DNA of 64,000 nucleotides from Gamsiella multidivaricata (GCF_025024155.1 NW_026251771.1:62001-126000), one strand, 5' to 3'. Positions 1-11,418 are shown, numbered from the stretch's first letter. The notes: generated from the letters alone by a model not told the origin. A program made the numbers and translations.

Positions 1-278
1 CAAGAAGATCCGGGACGAGAATGTCAAAGCGCTCATGATCCAAGCCAGTTCACTGGGCGCCGAATGTTTGGATGCTATGAAAATGGTATGCCGCTTTTTT
101 TTTCTTCTCATAATTTGTTCTACGCATCGTCTTATTCGTCTTGATTATGATGCTGACACCCAGCTGCTCCGTTCTATTCGTTCAGATGTTGAAGCCGATG
201 CAGAGCGCTATCCAAAAAGCACTTAAACATGCAGAGACCGCTCGGTCCAAACCAGCGATAACCAGAAAGCTGGCGTAG
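1..278 (+). CDS. 3' end of an unidentified protein gene (partial)
   Basis: Only the C-terminal end lies in the window. An open frame runs from the left edge to a GTATGC donor at 86. The acceptor TTCAG ends at 185, and the last exon runs 186-278 to a TAG stop. The joined tail is lysine- and methionine-rich and probably helical, ending in TRKLA. The splice keeps the reading phase (exon 1 ends on a codon boundary), which supports a real gene. I do not recognise the family from these roughly 59 residues and assign no function. The gene is convergent with PTH2, and only 107 bases separate the two stops. Confidence 0.6.
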
Positions 279-385
279 ATCGTTTCTTTTGAACAATTTT
301 ACTCAATACCGCGATCTTGTCATACATAAATTTTGTCCGCTCATCGAAACGAGTCGTGAATGTATGCGAGGACATGCTTTATTGT

Positions 386-1480
386 CTAATACAACTTGAG
401 TTTTCCGGTGACGCTGTTAATGACGCTGACAGGACCTGGACCGACAGCGAGAACCGTTCTTGATCCGGCAGCGATTTGTGTCCTTCCTGCATCACGAATG
501 CTGTGTGCTGCCAACCCTACGCTCTGAGCTTGGGCTTGAAGCAACAACCTTGAGAGCACGAAAAGGAACAGAAGTCAGTAGAGGCTCGTTAATTCCATAT
601 CTTCGTTTTGGTGATCTCAAAAAGCTGCACAAATAAATGATTTTTTTTCAACTCACATTTCATCCTCGCTATCGACCTTGAGCGTCACCTTGGCCTGTCC
701 GCAGTATTCCCACCGGGTGAGGGTCTATCGGAGGCGCAATAATTATATGTTGCTCAGTTACATGATTGATCCACAATGATGGCTCCCAATGGCATATTCA
801 AAATGAGCAGACCAACGAACCTTGGGACTCTTTTTGAGCAGTTCCTTGTAATTAGCCAGGGTGGCATGACAACACTGGGCGGCAGCCTTGCCCTTTCCCA
901 TACCCAAATCAGACCTCACGACCAGGACCTGGATTGGTATAGAAAGACGAAGAGGAGATGCACTAGTTGTGAGAAAAACTGTCGATCATATTGCCGCCTC
1001 CTAACAAAAGCGCCGAGTCTGATCCATCAATGCGACTTTTACCATCTTGTACTCCTCGCGAAGATCGAATTCTGCGAGATCGTCATTCTCTTCATCCTCG
1101 GTCTCCTCGTCTGTAAAGTCCTCGTCCTCATCCTCGCTCTCACCCTCGAGATATTCTTCAGAGTCCTCCTCGATCTGCTTCCTCTGCTTGGTTGGTTGAG
1201 CGTTATCTGTCTTTTCTCTTTTGATACTCTTTTTTGAGCTGCCATTGCTAGCTGTGAGAGAAGCGGTGGTGTTGCTCTTTGGTTTCTGGATAGTGATATC
1301 GAAACGCAATGGTGCGCGGAGAGAATATTATGAGATTGGATTCAGACACCCTTATATTTTATTGTTCGTCTGCAGGAGCAATTGAAGACTTACGAGTGCA
1401 GACTGGGAGATAAGGAAGCCAGTTAAGAGCCCAAAGGCTCCTGTACAGAGCACCTGTCCGAGAGTGAAAGACTTGTCCAT
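386..1480 (-). CDS. PTH2: Peptidyl-tRNA hydrolase 2, membrane-anchored
   Basis: PTH2 enzymes cleave peptidyl-tRNA released from stalled ribosomes and recycle the tRNA. Five exons (1480-1394, 1285-1043, 928-821, 724-657, 548-386) join to 222 residues with all phases consistent. Residues about 7-27 form one hydrophobic helix, followed by a Lys/Ser then strongly acidic linker (residues about 30-95). The catalytic domain carries the family signatures [39 protein letters not shown] and a C-terminus ending in KLKLY, which is the usual PTH2 end. An N-terminal helix is known from human Bit1/PTRH2, which sits in the mitochondrial outer membrane; the same location here is inferred. The start was chosen because it places the helix at the N-terminus. 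Its 5' side faces the BZW gene across about 317 bases. Confidence 0.93.
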
Positions 1481-1797
1481 GATAAAGCACGACTCGAGTT
1501 GGAGTGAGAGAAGGAGGCGTCCGTCCAGGGAGCAGGGGGGTCAGGCACCGTTTTGGCCGCAGTCGAGAACGCAGTCGGTCCACAAGCCACATGCGACCTG
1601 TTTGGGGAAATAAAAATATCTCCTTTCACATCACTCTCTTGGCTCTATTGAACCACACAACACACGAGCAAGCTCCATCCTTCACTACCAGACGCAAGCC
1701 CATAAAAAGACTCTATTTCAGAGCAGCACTTTGGTCCATCAACAAAACACATCCCTCTCTTCCACAAATCTACCCACTTTTACAGTCCACCATCTTT
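1481..1797. promoter_or_regulatory. Divergent promoter between PTH2 and the BZW/5MP gene
   Basis: This 317-base stretch lies between two start codons pointing away from each other. It must hold both 5' untranslated regions and core promoters. The half nearer the BZW start is C/T-rich on the plus strand, typical of a fungal leader. I see no clear TATA box and no open frame with gene-like properties. Confidence 0.5.
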
Positions 1798-4355
1798 ATG
1801 AGTAGCGCAGCGAACGCCAAGGTAAGCACGTTCAGACTATACTTATTTTTTCTTCTATTTTCTTTCCACCTGTCCATCTTTCTCGAGGAAGTATTGTTCA
1901 TCTCTCCTGATGCAACAAGAAGGGATATTGGGCTATTTTTGAAAGACTGATCAAGATGCGACAGGAACAAGATGAAAAGGCGCGGACGATCCTCGTTGCT
2001 ACACTTTTTTTCCTGTTTTTTTTTATACAAATGCACAATCTGGAGAGAGATCACGACCATACAGAGGACAAGGAGGCTGTTCTGCACTGCAGATAGAGGG
2101 CAATCAGACACAAGAGGATTGGGCAGGATTTACGGCTCTATTTAATGTCTCTCACCAGTAATGCGCGTGACAGCTCCGGTTTATGCTCCCCCCTATGAGT
2201 GGACTGGACTGAACTGAACTCGGAGCTGCCAAAAAAGAAACACGCAACACAGAGGTGCATGGACCTCCCACTCTTTTTTTTCGTCTCCTTAATGTTTGGT
2301 GTTATAAATCCAAAAGCGGCCTTTTTTTACTCGTCTTTGGCTTTTTTTTTTTTTTGGTTACTGTAGGCCCCTTTTGCTGCGGGGGGAGAGAGTGGAAGGG
2401 CGGAAGATCGAGGGATTTGCTGTTGTTGTCTAGGGTATACATGAGCATTTATACTGACCGTATTGACCCTCCTTTTTTTTTTAACTCTAGCCCGTCCTTC
2501 AAGGTGTCAAGATCAGACCTCGCAAGGTATGGTGATACAGCCAAACAACCGTGCTTCGGTTTTGTTCAATTGATCTACAAGATTTACATGGTTCCAGATC
2601 GAGCGTCCATGGATTCACTAACACTGTCGTCCTTTCTTTTTCTTTTTATCAACAGGGTGTTCAAAAGGCCACAGCCAAGTTTGAACCCACTGGTAAGTCG
2701 TCCGCAAAGAACCTCAGGGGACCAATTGAGTCTTTTCCAGATCAATTGACGGTCCTGGGATCCCGGCTGATTGTTCTTAGCGCCGTTTCACCAGAGAACA
2801 TTCATACTATGAAATTGATGCTAACGAAATACTCGGCTTCTCATCCTCCGATCTGTATGGACAATAGTTTTCCGCGACGCATTCATTGGCGTTATTTCGT
2901 CTGCTGCTCCAGGCAACCTCGACGATCTCTCAGCAAAGTTGGATGCCGCTGGCAATACTCTTGAGTACAGACGTTACGCCGAGACTCTCTTCGAACTCTT
3001 AATCGCAGGCCGTCTCCTCGGTAAGTGATTGAACGACGCATTTCTTTTACAATGCAGCAATTGGAGATGGAAAGGAGTTCCAACTGACCATTTCATGATT
3101 TGTTTACGGCTGAACCAACATTAGCCCCCGGTGGAACCTTTCTCGAGGATGGAACTCCTGCCAGTCCCTTCAGCATCTTCCAAGCCCAGGATGACCTCGC
3201 AAGCATCAAGAAGCACGTGGATGTCTTCCACAAGCTTATGCGCCGTTACAAGTACTTGCAGCGCGGCTTCGAGGATACCTTGATGAACTTGCTCCAGTAC
3301 ATCAATAAGTTTAATCCTGAAGACACCAACAAGCTGGCCATTGCCACCGGTTTGTTTTGCTCGTCTGGCCTCGCTACCTTGAGCGTTCTCACAGTCTTGT
3401 ACAAGGAGCACTTGGTCAAGGAGGGTAAGTTTTTATTATTTTTATTTTTTATTTGCTATCTAATGCTGTCAATATGCAAATGATAAAAGCTGATCTGGTA
3501 CTCACATACGTTGGCAATTGCCGCACATTTGTTACTACAGGTCTCTCTTTGCAGTTCGTTACTACTGCCTTCAAGACCTACTTGATTGACCAGACTGTTG
3601 ATCAGTTCGGGCTCAACCTCTATAAGGCTGGCATGAGCGATCGTCTTTTGGACTTTTTCCCTCCCAACAAGCGTGACGAGGACAGCTTTGCCCGCCACTT
3701 TGAGGCTGAAGACATGAAGCAGCTCGTTACCTTCCAGACCAAGAAGCAGCTGATCCTGCGCAAGGAGAGCATCGTTGAGAACGTCAAGACCTTTTTGGAG
3801 GAGGGCAAGGTTCCTGAGGTATGCATTATTCTTTCAATGGTGGTGGCAATGAGGCTGCGTTTCTGCAGTCGGAAGTGAGCCATTGCATGCATTAACGTCC
3901 ATTTTTCATGTCATTGTTAGTGCTTGACCTACCTCAAGGCACAGAGCAAGGAGAGCGGCTTGACCGAGCCCGAGCTCATTCCATTGATCTGGACTGGGTT
4001 GATGGCCTCTGTTGACTGGGGCACGCGTGTGGATCAGATCGATAACCAGATCTTGAAGCAGGTCCAGCAGTACAGCAAGCTGCTGGGTGCGTTCTGCACG
4101 TCACCCAAGACGGAGATTGCACTGATGCAGACGATTCAAGTCAACTTTTACGAGGATGCGCGCTTCATCAAGCAGTACCGTGCTGTGACTCAGCTGTTGT
4201 ACAAGAACGATGTGCTGTCGGAGAGCGCGATCTTGTACTGGGCCGAGAAGGGATCGAAGACTCAGGGACGCACTGTGTTTATGAAGCAGATGGAGCCCTT
4301 TGTTCACTGGCTCAAGAACGCCAGCGACGAGGAAGACTCGGATGAGGAGGAATAA
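1798..4355 (+). CDS. eIF5-mimic protein (BZW1/BZW2, 5MP), W2-domain translation regulator
   Basis: Family members (5MP1/2) carry an eIF5-like W2 domain, bind eIF2 and eIF3 without GTPase-activating ability, and reduce initiation at poor start codons. Six exons (1798-1821, 2656-2692, 2868-3020, 3125-3424, 3541-3818, 3921-4355) keep phase throughout. Landmarks are KFEPTVFRDAF near the N-terminus, LEYRRYAETLFELLIAG, the MIF4G-like middle (LMRRYKYLQRGFEDTLMNLL) and the C-terminal W2 aromatic/acidic boxes (LMASVDWG and MEPFVHWLKNASDEEDSDEEE). The acidic tail ends 2 residues after the last Asp. The first coding exon is only 24 bases and is followed by an 834-base intron, unusually long for this locus. 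The gene is absent from budding yeast but common in animals and basal fungi (established knowledge). Confidence 0.93.
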
Positions 4356-4997
4356 AGGGAAGTCGAGTGTCGAATAGAGGGGAACGAAGGGGGGTATGAG
4401 GGCAGGAGGGCGGGAGGGATATGTTTTTGTTCAGTCTTTGACAAGCAGCCAAACCAAGCAAAAGAAGAATCGGATTGGTTTTTGTAAGATATATATCCTT
4501 TAGGGTTCTTCATTAAAGTACATTTCAATGCGAACATGCCATTCATTATCGATTGCCTTGAACTTTTTGCTTCGTTCTCGATGCTGCTGCATGCCAAGCA
4601 AGTTCAATGCGATGCCAATTACATTTTTTTTTCTTTTTTTAAGTGATGATTGAGAACTCTAGGGATGTGTAAAGAAAATAGAAACAAAAAAGAAACAAAA
4701 AATCCTGTTCGAACCTCCATCGCGCCATATTTACAATAGCATCCCACTTGACTCTTTGCTTGTCCTGCTTGTCCTGGTTGTTCACCGCCAGTGATCCGCC
4801 ACAGCCATGATTGGCAACTTATGATCTCGGTCTGATTTCCAATAGTCCGCGGTGGAGTGTGTCGCGTTTTTCTTCCCGTATATCCAATTGAACCCTTGTT
4901 CTGCGCTCTCGCAGCTTTCCTTGACTCCCCCCCACTTCTTCCATGGCATTGCTCTGAATCCTGCTCCATCTCTCTCTGTATCTCTGATAAGGTGCGA
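4356..4997. other. Intergenic, convergent 3' regions
   Basis: This stretch lies between the stop codons of the BZW gene (plus) and the 96-residue orphan (minus). It is A/T-rich around 4480-4720, with T runs at 4625-4640, and should contain both poly(A) regions. I see no gene here. A GGTTCGA-like string on the minus strand near 4711 was considered as a tRNA B-box, but no cloverleaf could be drawn around it. Confidence 0.5.
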
Positions 4998-5288
4998 TTA
5001 TACGCGTCTGCATTCGAGGGCAGTCTCCTTTGGATCGAGGCTCATTGTACAAAAGAATCCTTGGTCCTGCATAAAGGAGAACATCTGCTTGGCCTCGAGC
5101 GTGAGAAACTTGACACAGGTCTTTTGGCCATTGGGTTCGATGCGGCAGATGCCCTTGTTGGTTCCGAGGGGCTCGACGAGATAGGTAGTGTTGGGTTTCG
5201 TGAATTCTGTGAGCTTGGCCTTTTCGGATTCGACGGCGGCAGGGTCGATCTTGTGGATGGGAAGGGCGGCGTCAAGAGTTGTGCTCAT
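4998..5288 (-). CDS. Small uncharacterised protein, 96 residues, intronless
   Basis: A single uninterrupted frame runs from ATG at 5288 to TAA at 4998. The protein is balanced in composition, not low-complexity, and reads like a folded domain: an N-terminal MSTTLDAALPIHKIDP, a Lys/Glu helix, then alternating hydrophobic residues including TYLVEPLGTNKGICRI and KQMFSFMQDQGFFC. It has three cysteines, no signal peptide and no membrane segment. I do not recognise the family. Coding status rests on the natural composition, on G/C-rich third positions matching neighbouring genes, and on its position facing away from the THEM6-like gene with a proper promoter gap. A downstream exon cannot be excluded. 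Confidence 0.6.
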   Translation of the reverse strand: MSTTLDAALPIHKIDPAAVESEKAKLTEFTKPNTTYLVEPLGTNKGICRIEPNGQKTCVKFLTLEAKQMFSFMQDQGFFCTMSLDPKETALECRRV

Positions 5289-5948
5289 GGTTGTGAAGAG
5301 ATTTGCTGAGGAGGAGGAGAAGAAGGATGAGGAAGAAGAAGAAGAGGTAATGCAGATTAAGGTGTAGGGTTGCGCTTGTGTGGGGGTCGGTTGCTGATGA
5401 AAGGATCCGGATGAGCGATGGGTCCAGTAGGATGGGGAGGAGGGAATGAAGGGGCGTGCGGAAGGAAAAAGAAAAACAAAGATGTGTTATAGCTTCGAGC
5501 GCCGAGGAGAGGCATCCATTTGGGGAAAAAAAAATGCGCTAAAAAGATGGTTGACATCATCGGGCAGTCACCCTAACCAGCTCCGCGCTTTTGGGAGGGG
5601 CAGGGGCACCCGGTCAAAACGGGGCGCCCGTGACATCACTGGAGACGGAGACAATTCGCGTAAGCTGTGGTCTGTCTATGCAGGATGGATACCATCCTTG
5701 GAATGAAAAGGCCCGCCCATCCACCGACAGACAGGCGCGTCTTTCGCTCCTTTCCTACGCGTCCGATTGTCTAGTTTGTCCAATCGGGCGGCAGAGAGCT
5801 AAATGCGCAATTGAAGACCGGGGCAGGTTTCTCCACGTGCAAATGGGGTATGGTGCATGTACACCTTGCTTGGCCCACGACCGAACATCCATCCTCGGGC
5901 TCCGAGCCGCGTTCTCTTTCAGTAGCACACACACACACACACATTCTC

Positions 5949-5985
<37 letters not shown>

Positions 5986-6093
5986 TCCCCCTTCTCTTCA
6001 TTCCACTTGTTCCATTCCATTGCATTTCCCCCCCCTCCTCATTCACTTTACTCGTCTCTCACTCTCCGACTTTACGGGAATCACCTTTGCAAC
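5289..6093. promoter_or_regulatory. Divergent promoter region between the 96-residue orphan and the THEM6-like gene
   Basis: The 805 bases upstream of both starts are strongly asymmetric. The orphan side is G/A-rich (GAGGAGGAGGAGAAG runs near 5310-5345). The THEM6 side is a pyrimidine tract containing a CA then CT microsatellite and ending in a C/T-rich leader just before the ATG at 6094. Open frames crossing the region are low-complexity and have no recognisable content. Confidence 0.45.
5926..5985. repeat. Compound microsatellite (CA)n-(TC)n-(TTTC)n
   Basis: About nine CA units (5926-5943) run directly into about twelve TC units and then several TTTC units. The tract sits about 110-170 bases before the THEM6-like start codon, inside its likely 5' leader or core promoter, so length variation could affect expression. 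It is directly visible in the sequence. Confidence 0.9.
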
Positions 6094-7026
6094 ATGCCCT
6101 CGGACACAACAAAAATCGTGCTGGCGCTCATCGCACTTATGCACCTCAAGAGTCTTCCTGGCGTGTACACCCTTCGATCCCTCTCCTACTTTATCAAGGC
6201 CCGATCTCAGACAGAACCCAGCATCGGCCTTCTCGAGGCCAGCAAGTACCACAGCCGCGTATGGTTCGACGACATGGATCTCAACATCCACCTGAACAAC
6301 TCGTCCTACAACAAGATGATGGATTTTGCGCGGATCGACCTCTGCACCCGTCTGTTCCCCGGATGGCAAGTGACCCACAAGTTCGACATGTGTCTAGCCC
6401 AGACGGTTCTCTTCTTCAAGGCAGAGGTGCCGAGGTTCAGCAAGTACACGATCACGAGCCGAGTCTTTACCTGGGACGATAAATGGATCTGGATGCAGCA
6501 TCGGTTCTCGATCAAGCGCAAGGCTAGACCTGTGCGCAAGACACTCGAGGTCATTGATGCGGCTCTTCAATCGGCAGAGGAGAGCAAGAATCAGGAGCCG
6601 ATCAGGGATGAGGATGTGGTTGTGGAGGAGGAGGATGAGGATGATATCGATCCAATCGAGGCCAAGGCTCCTCTGAAGGGTGACAGGCCCAACATGTTGA
6701 CGAGTCAGGTCCATGGAGGTAACCATCCGAATGATGCGGCCGCAATAGAGGTCCCGGACAAATTATGTTGTATCGCTTACTCTAGAATGGTGGCCAAGCA
6801 TCCGAAGGGCAAGACGATCGTGCCTGCGAAGCTATGGGAGAAGATGGGGCACAAGGAGGCCTATCCGGGCGAATGGGAGCAGTATCGGTTGCTGGGCATG
6901 TCATTGATTGAGGGGATGATGAAGATTGGAGATCCTACGGTCGATATAGCCCCAGCCTCGGCTGTGGGCCCAGCCCCGACGGTGTCCTCTCGTCGATTGG
7001 TGAACCCGACCCGTGCCAGGATCTAG
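6094..7026 (+). CDS. THEM6-like hot-dog fold (acyl-CoA thioesterase superfamily) protein
   Basis: An intronless 310-residue frame. Residues about 1-30 include a hydrophobic stretch (IVLALIALMHL) that probably anchors the protein in a membrane. Residues about 50-150 match the THEM6/4HBT-like pattern: YHSRVWFDDMDLNIHLNNSS, then SYNKMMDFARIDL, and TSRVFTWDDKWIWMQHRF. The D-x-N-x-H-x-N segment and following helix occupy the place of the hot-dog active-site helix. A 60-residue acidic insertion (about 175-235, with VVVEEEDEDDIDPIE) separates it from a C-terminal part containing CCIAYSRMVAKHPKGKTIVP. The tail is Pro/Ala-rich. THEM6 proteins are poorly characterised, so thioesterase activity is not assured. 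The ATG at 6094 is the first that keeps the membrane segment. Confidence 0.8.
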   Translation: MPSDTTKIVLALIALMHLKSLPGVYTLRSLSYFIKARSQTEPSIGLLEASKYHSRVWFDDMDLNIHLNNSSYNKMMDFARIDLCTRLFPGWQVTHKFDMCLAQTVLFFKAEVPRFSKYTITSRVFTWDDKWIWMQHRFSIKRKARPVRKTLEVIDAALQSAEESKNQEPIRDEDVVVEEEDEDDIDPIEAKAPLKGDRPNMLTSQVHGGNHPNDAAAIEVPDKLCCIAYSRMVAKHPKGKTIVPAKLWEKMGHKEAYPGEWEQYRLLGMSLIEGMMKIGDPTVDIAPASAVGPAPTVSSRRLVNPTRARI

Positions 7027-7633
7027 GACGTGAGTCTGCTTCCCATCTAATATACATATACCTGAAGAATAAATCAGACGCGTACCAGAATGGGTCTTGG
7101 ATACAGTGTGGTAGACTATGGATGGGTGCCAGGATGTTGAGGGGGAAGAGGGGGTCCTAATGGCGAGTTGGATATGGATAGGGACCCCTTAATGTCTAGA
7201 CCAGGGTCGATAGGACCTGCCTGTGCCTGAGCATCTGGGCGTGCCTGTCGTGTCAGCCAGCCAGCAGCCAGCCATTCATTTTAAAAATACAATTGCGGGC
7301 GGGGCGTGTGCTCCTCAGCGCTCCCCCTTATTTTCACACTCGCTTTTCCCACCAACTTTCTCTTTTCTTTCATTCTCTCGCTCTTTGCTGTCTCTTGATT
7401 GCATTCACTCCCATCTCGACCTCCCAGCTGTCTTGGTCTTGCTCCACCCCAGCCGTCCCCTCCGCCCTCTCCTCCTCCCTTCTTTTTTCTCCTCTGCCAA
7501 TATCTCCCACATCTGCATCCTTGCTCATCTCATCGCAGAAGATCCCTTCTAAGCAACAACAACAATAAAAAAAAAAGCACACAGCCAGACAACGCCAACC
7601 TAGGCACACTTCCATCACCCCATTACGGCCACA
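7027..7633. other. Intergenic region upstream of HOOK
   Basis: It holds the 3' region of the THEM6-like gene (to about 7200) and then the HOOK promoter and a C/T-rich leader (about 7320-7630). Pyrimidine-rich frames here are leader sequence, not genes. No TATA box is evident. Confidence 0.5.
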
Positions 7634-10600
7634 ATGGAGGTCGACGTCGGCAGTCTCGCCAATTCCTTTGAGCAGTGGGTAAGGACCATGCAATTCTGTC
7701 TGTCTGTCGTTTTTTTTTTTATTTTTTATTATATGAACATATGTCTCATTACTCTGCTATGCTACCCCTCATCCTAGGTGAACACCTTCGACAACATCTC
7801 CCGCCCCGTCAGACACATCTCTGACCTTTCGGACGGCATTATCCTGTTCGAGGTTGCCGCGGATATGTAAGCAGCCAACATCCATTTTGCTCTCGCACTG
7901 CCTCTAATTTGAGAAGTAGAGAATGACCAAAAAAAAAAGAAAGCTAATCACCGTTACCGTTCCCTTGTCTGCTTAACAGTGACTCCAAATGGTTCAAACT
8001 CATCCGTTCGGCGGATATGGGCGACAACTGGGTGCACAAGTACAACAACCTGAAGAAGCTTCACAAGCTGGTGACGCGCTATCTGGAGGAGAAACTCGGT
8101 CAGTCGCTCGCTAATCTCGATCCTCCGAACCTGAATGCGATCGCCAAGGACGGAGACGCGCTCGAGTTGGTCAAGCTGTGCGAACTTGTGATCGCAGTCG
8201 CGGTACAGTGCGAGAACAATCAGTACTATATCCAGAAGATCCAGCATCTGCCACAGAAGGTGCAGCATACACTCATGCTTTCACTTGAGCAGGTAATATG
8301 TCGTTTTTTTTTTTTTTTTTTTTGTATGTTCTCGAATGTGTTTTGCGCAAAAGGAGAAATGATTTTTTTGGAGCACGCGCGGCATTAACACCTGCTCTTC
8401 ATTCTCGTTCTCTCGTTTTTCTCTTTTCAACTATCACAGCTCATTGAAGCTCTTAACAGTGGCTCTATGAAGGATTCGGACACGTAAGGCGAAAAATGAA
8501 ATGAACCCGACAACGACTGGCCAAGTTAGGATCAATGAAAAAAAAAATGGGATCAAAAGGTTTCTGACCACAAACCCTTTTGGGTTCTTTGGCTTCGTTT
8601 GTGGACTTTTTTTTTAATATTTTTTTTTTTTTAGTGAGGAGATCAGCGTCGAGCAAGAATTGGCAGAGCTCCATCAAGCACGCGATGAGCTCGAGCGTGG
8701 AAACCAGAATCTGATGGCGGAGCTACAGAACATGAACAGCAAATATGTAGGAACATAGGATTTTTTGCTTCATATGTTTATTCTTTTGGATCACTCCATT
8801 GAGTTGTACTTTAACCCACTGATCGTTTTTCTCTCTCTTTCTTTTTTGTATGCTTTTTCTTTCTCTTTTTCTTTTTTTTTTTTTTAATTTGCAGGACGAA
8901 TTGTTGACTGAGAGAGAAGATTTGAAGCAGAGGATACGCGACTTGGAAAAGGCCTCGGCACAGGCATCGCAGAGCGGCAAGTCGGATTTCCTGATGCGCA
9001 CGGAGATCGACCACCTGCGACTGGATTTGTAAGTGAGGCGTATCATCTATCTGCTTGTACATCTGGTCATCATCCTCCATTCTCAATCTGACCACTTTTC
9101 TTTCTTCTTACTTTCTTCTTGCTTGTGATTATAGGCAAAAGAGCGAGGAACGAAGGCAGGAGCAGGAGATTGTGATCAACAATCAGATGAAAGCTATCGC
9201 CGACCTTTCCAGAGCTGTAAGTTGTGAATACGCAAACCAGTTGATCCTGATCTTGATCATAAAAAAAAAAAACAAAAAAAAACGATCGCACACTCATCAT
9301 CGACTCTTGTCCGTGCTTGCTGAATATTGTGGTCTTTAGGAAGCAGAGCTTAGTGCGAAGGCTGATGAGGCGGTGCGTCTGAAGGACAAGTTGGACGAGT
9401 ACAAGCACGCGATCGACAAGCTGCAGAAGACGGAGAACGTGATTGAAAAATACAAGAAAAAACTGGAGGAAGGTGCAGATTTGCGTCGTCAGATGAAGGT
9501 TGTTGAGGACCAGAACCAGGAGCTTCTCGAACGCAATCGTGAGATCGAGGAGGAGTACAGGAAGGTCCTTGCGTTCAAGTCCCTCATGGAGTCCTACAAG
9601 GAGCAAATTCTGGCCTTGGAGACCAAGAACAGCGCATTGGCCAAGGAAAAGAACAAGATCGAGTACGAGGCTCGGCAGCAACATCAGCAGCTTCAACAGG
9701 TGGAGGCCGATCGGTTGCGTGATAATGAGCAAATGCAGTTCTTGGAAGAAAAGGTACGGGAACTCGAGTTCTCTGGTGGCCAGGGCGTGCCCTTGTCGAA
9801 CGACCTGCAAGATATGGAGACGGATGATATGGAGAGCTCCATGATGGGTCAGCGGACTTCGCAGACAACGGAGCTCAAGCTTCAGATCTCGAGACTGGAG
9901 CGTGAGTTGCAGACACTGAAGGAGGAAAACCAGAGTGAGGGTGGTTCCAAAGCGACGGTATTACAGCATCTTTTGGACGATGCCAACCGTCTCAAGGCCA
10001 AATACGAGGAAGATTATCTGGAGGAGCATCAGGCCAAGATTGTCCTTCAGGGAGAACTCGATCGCATCCGTGCTGGCAAGGGCGACGAGAGCGAGGTTGC
10101 GTTTGCGCTCCGGTCATCGCTTAACACGTGCGAGAAGGAACTGTCGGAGACGAAGAAGACCCTGGCAGAAATGGAGGCCAATCTCGACCAGACTAAGAAG
10201 GAGCTGGTTGTTGTGCAGTCGGATCGTAAGTGTCGATGGCATAGAGAATTTCGCTGGCGAGCGTTCTACATATCATTTTGACTAATGTTGCTTGCTCGTT
10301 CCTTAATTTGATCCGTACATCTAGTTCATATGGTCGGAGGGGACAAGTTGGCCGCACTCGGCGAGTGGAAGCTGAAGAACAGCAAGGAATTAAGTGAGCT
10401 CCAGGAGGCGCATGCGCAATTGACCGAGAAGGCAGCGTCGCTTGAGGAGGAGAACAAGAGATACTTGTCTCAGCTGAATCAGGTCCTGACCGAGAAGGAC
10501 GGAATGTCAAAGATCGAACTCGAGCAGCGGGATAAGATGATCCAGCAGGAGCGCACCCAGCTCGGACAGGCCAAGGAGAGCCATACGAAGGAGCAGCTCG

Positions 10601-11251
10601 AGCTGAAGAACCAGCATCTGGAGGAACAAATCGAGCAAATGAAGGCCCAGGTCAGCCAATACAGCTACAAGTTGCAGCGCGCAAGAGAGGTGAGTTACAT
10701 TTTCTAAAGTTAACGAGAGTTGCTAAGGAGTGGCCTATTACGTTCTGGCACCGAGTTTCTGACATTTATCCTCATTTTGTACTTTACTCGCTCTAGTTCA
10801 TTATGCAGCAGGATACGCGCATCAAGGAGAACAGCATGGCGAACCAGAGCGCGGATGGCTACAGCGAGGCGGTGACGTCTCTGAAGAGTGAACTGCTTAC
10901 AAAGGAGGAGGAAGTCGAGTCTCTCAAGGTATGAAAAAAAAAAAAAAAAAAAAAAAAAAACAGCCCTGGAGTTCTTTCTTTGCCCTGATGGTGTTGTTCG
11001 TGCGAATTATGCCCAAAGATGCTTTTGTTAACCATATTCTTTCTTTGTGTCCTTTTTGTGTATAGCGTCAAATGCGCGAGATGCAGATCCAGGTCCGCAG
11101 AGAGCAGCAGCTGATGACCTCGGCATGGCACGACCACTTGAAGAAGGGTCTTCGCGATAACATCTTGTCGCAGCACCAGAGGAACGCTCCCACGTCCTGG
11201 CTGGGTGTCCAGCGCCATGTATTTAGCTCTCAATTGGGCGTTCGTCATTAA
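7634..11251 (+). CDS. HOOK-family microtubule/dynein adaptor protein
   Basis: Hook proteins link dynein-dynactin to cargo; in filamentous fungi HookA works with the FTS-FHIP partners on early endosomes. Eleven exons (7634-7678, 7778-7866, 7980-8292, 8440-8483, 8635-8746, 8895-9028, 9135-9216, 9340-10225, 10325-10689, 10797-10928, 11066-11251) give 795 residues, all in phase. The N-terminal Hook (calponin-like) domain is residues about 1-165 (FEQWVNTFDNI, LSDGIILFEVAADID, WFKLIR, and a QYYIQKIQHLPQKVQHTLM helix). Residues about 185-760 are nearly continuous coiled coil rich in Glu/Lys/Gln. The short C-terminal region (WHDHLKKGLRDNILSQ, then FSSQLGVRH) matches the cargo/FHIP-binding tail position. 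Several introns carry T runs of 15-27. Length and layout are typical of the family. Confidence 0.92.
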
Positions 11252-11418
11252 GCATTTTAGAAACAGAAGAACGCGCGGTGGTCTCATTCAAAGAAATCTG
11301 TATACATAAAATGAACGACACGTTTTTTTATTTTTATTTTTTTGCCAAATAGTTTATAATTAATGTGATCCTGCTGAGAAAAACAGTTGAAGAAACAGCG
11401 TTGACAAGGAGAAGGCTA

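Noticed and set aside
1001..1309. Separate short gene beginning [13 protein letters not shown]
   Set aside because: CACTATCCAG|AAACCA is a splice acceptor; the part after it is exon 2 of PTH2.
4690..4730. tRNA B-box-like GGTTCGAAC on the minus strand
   Set aside because: No A-box at the right distance and no acceptor stem could be paired.
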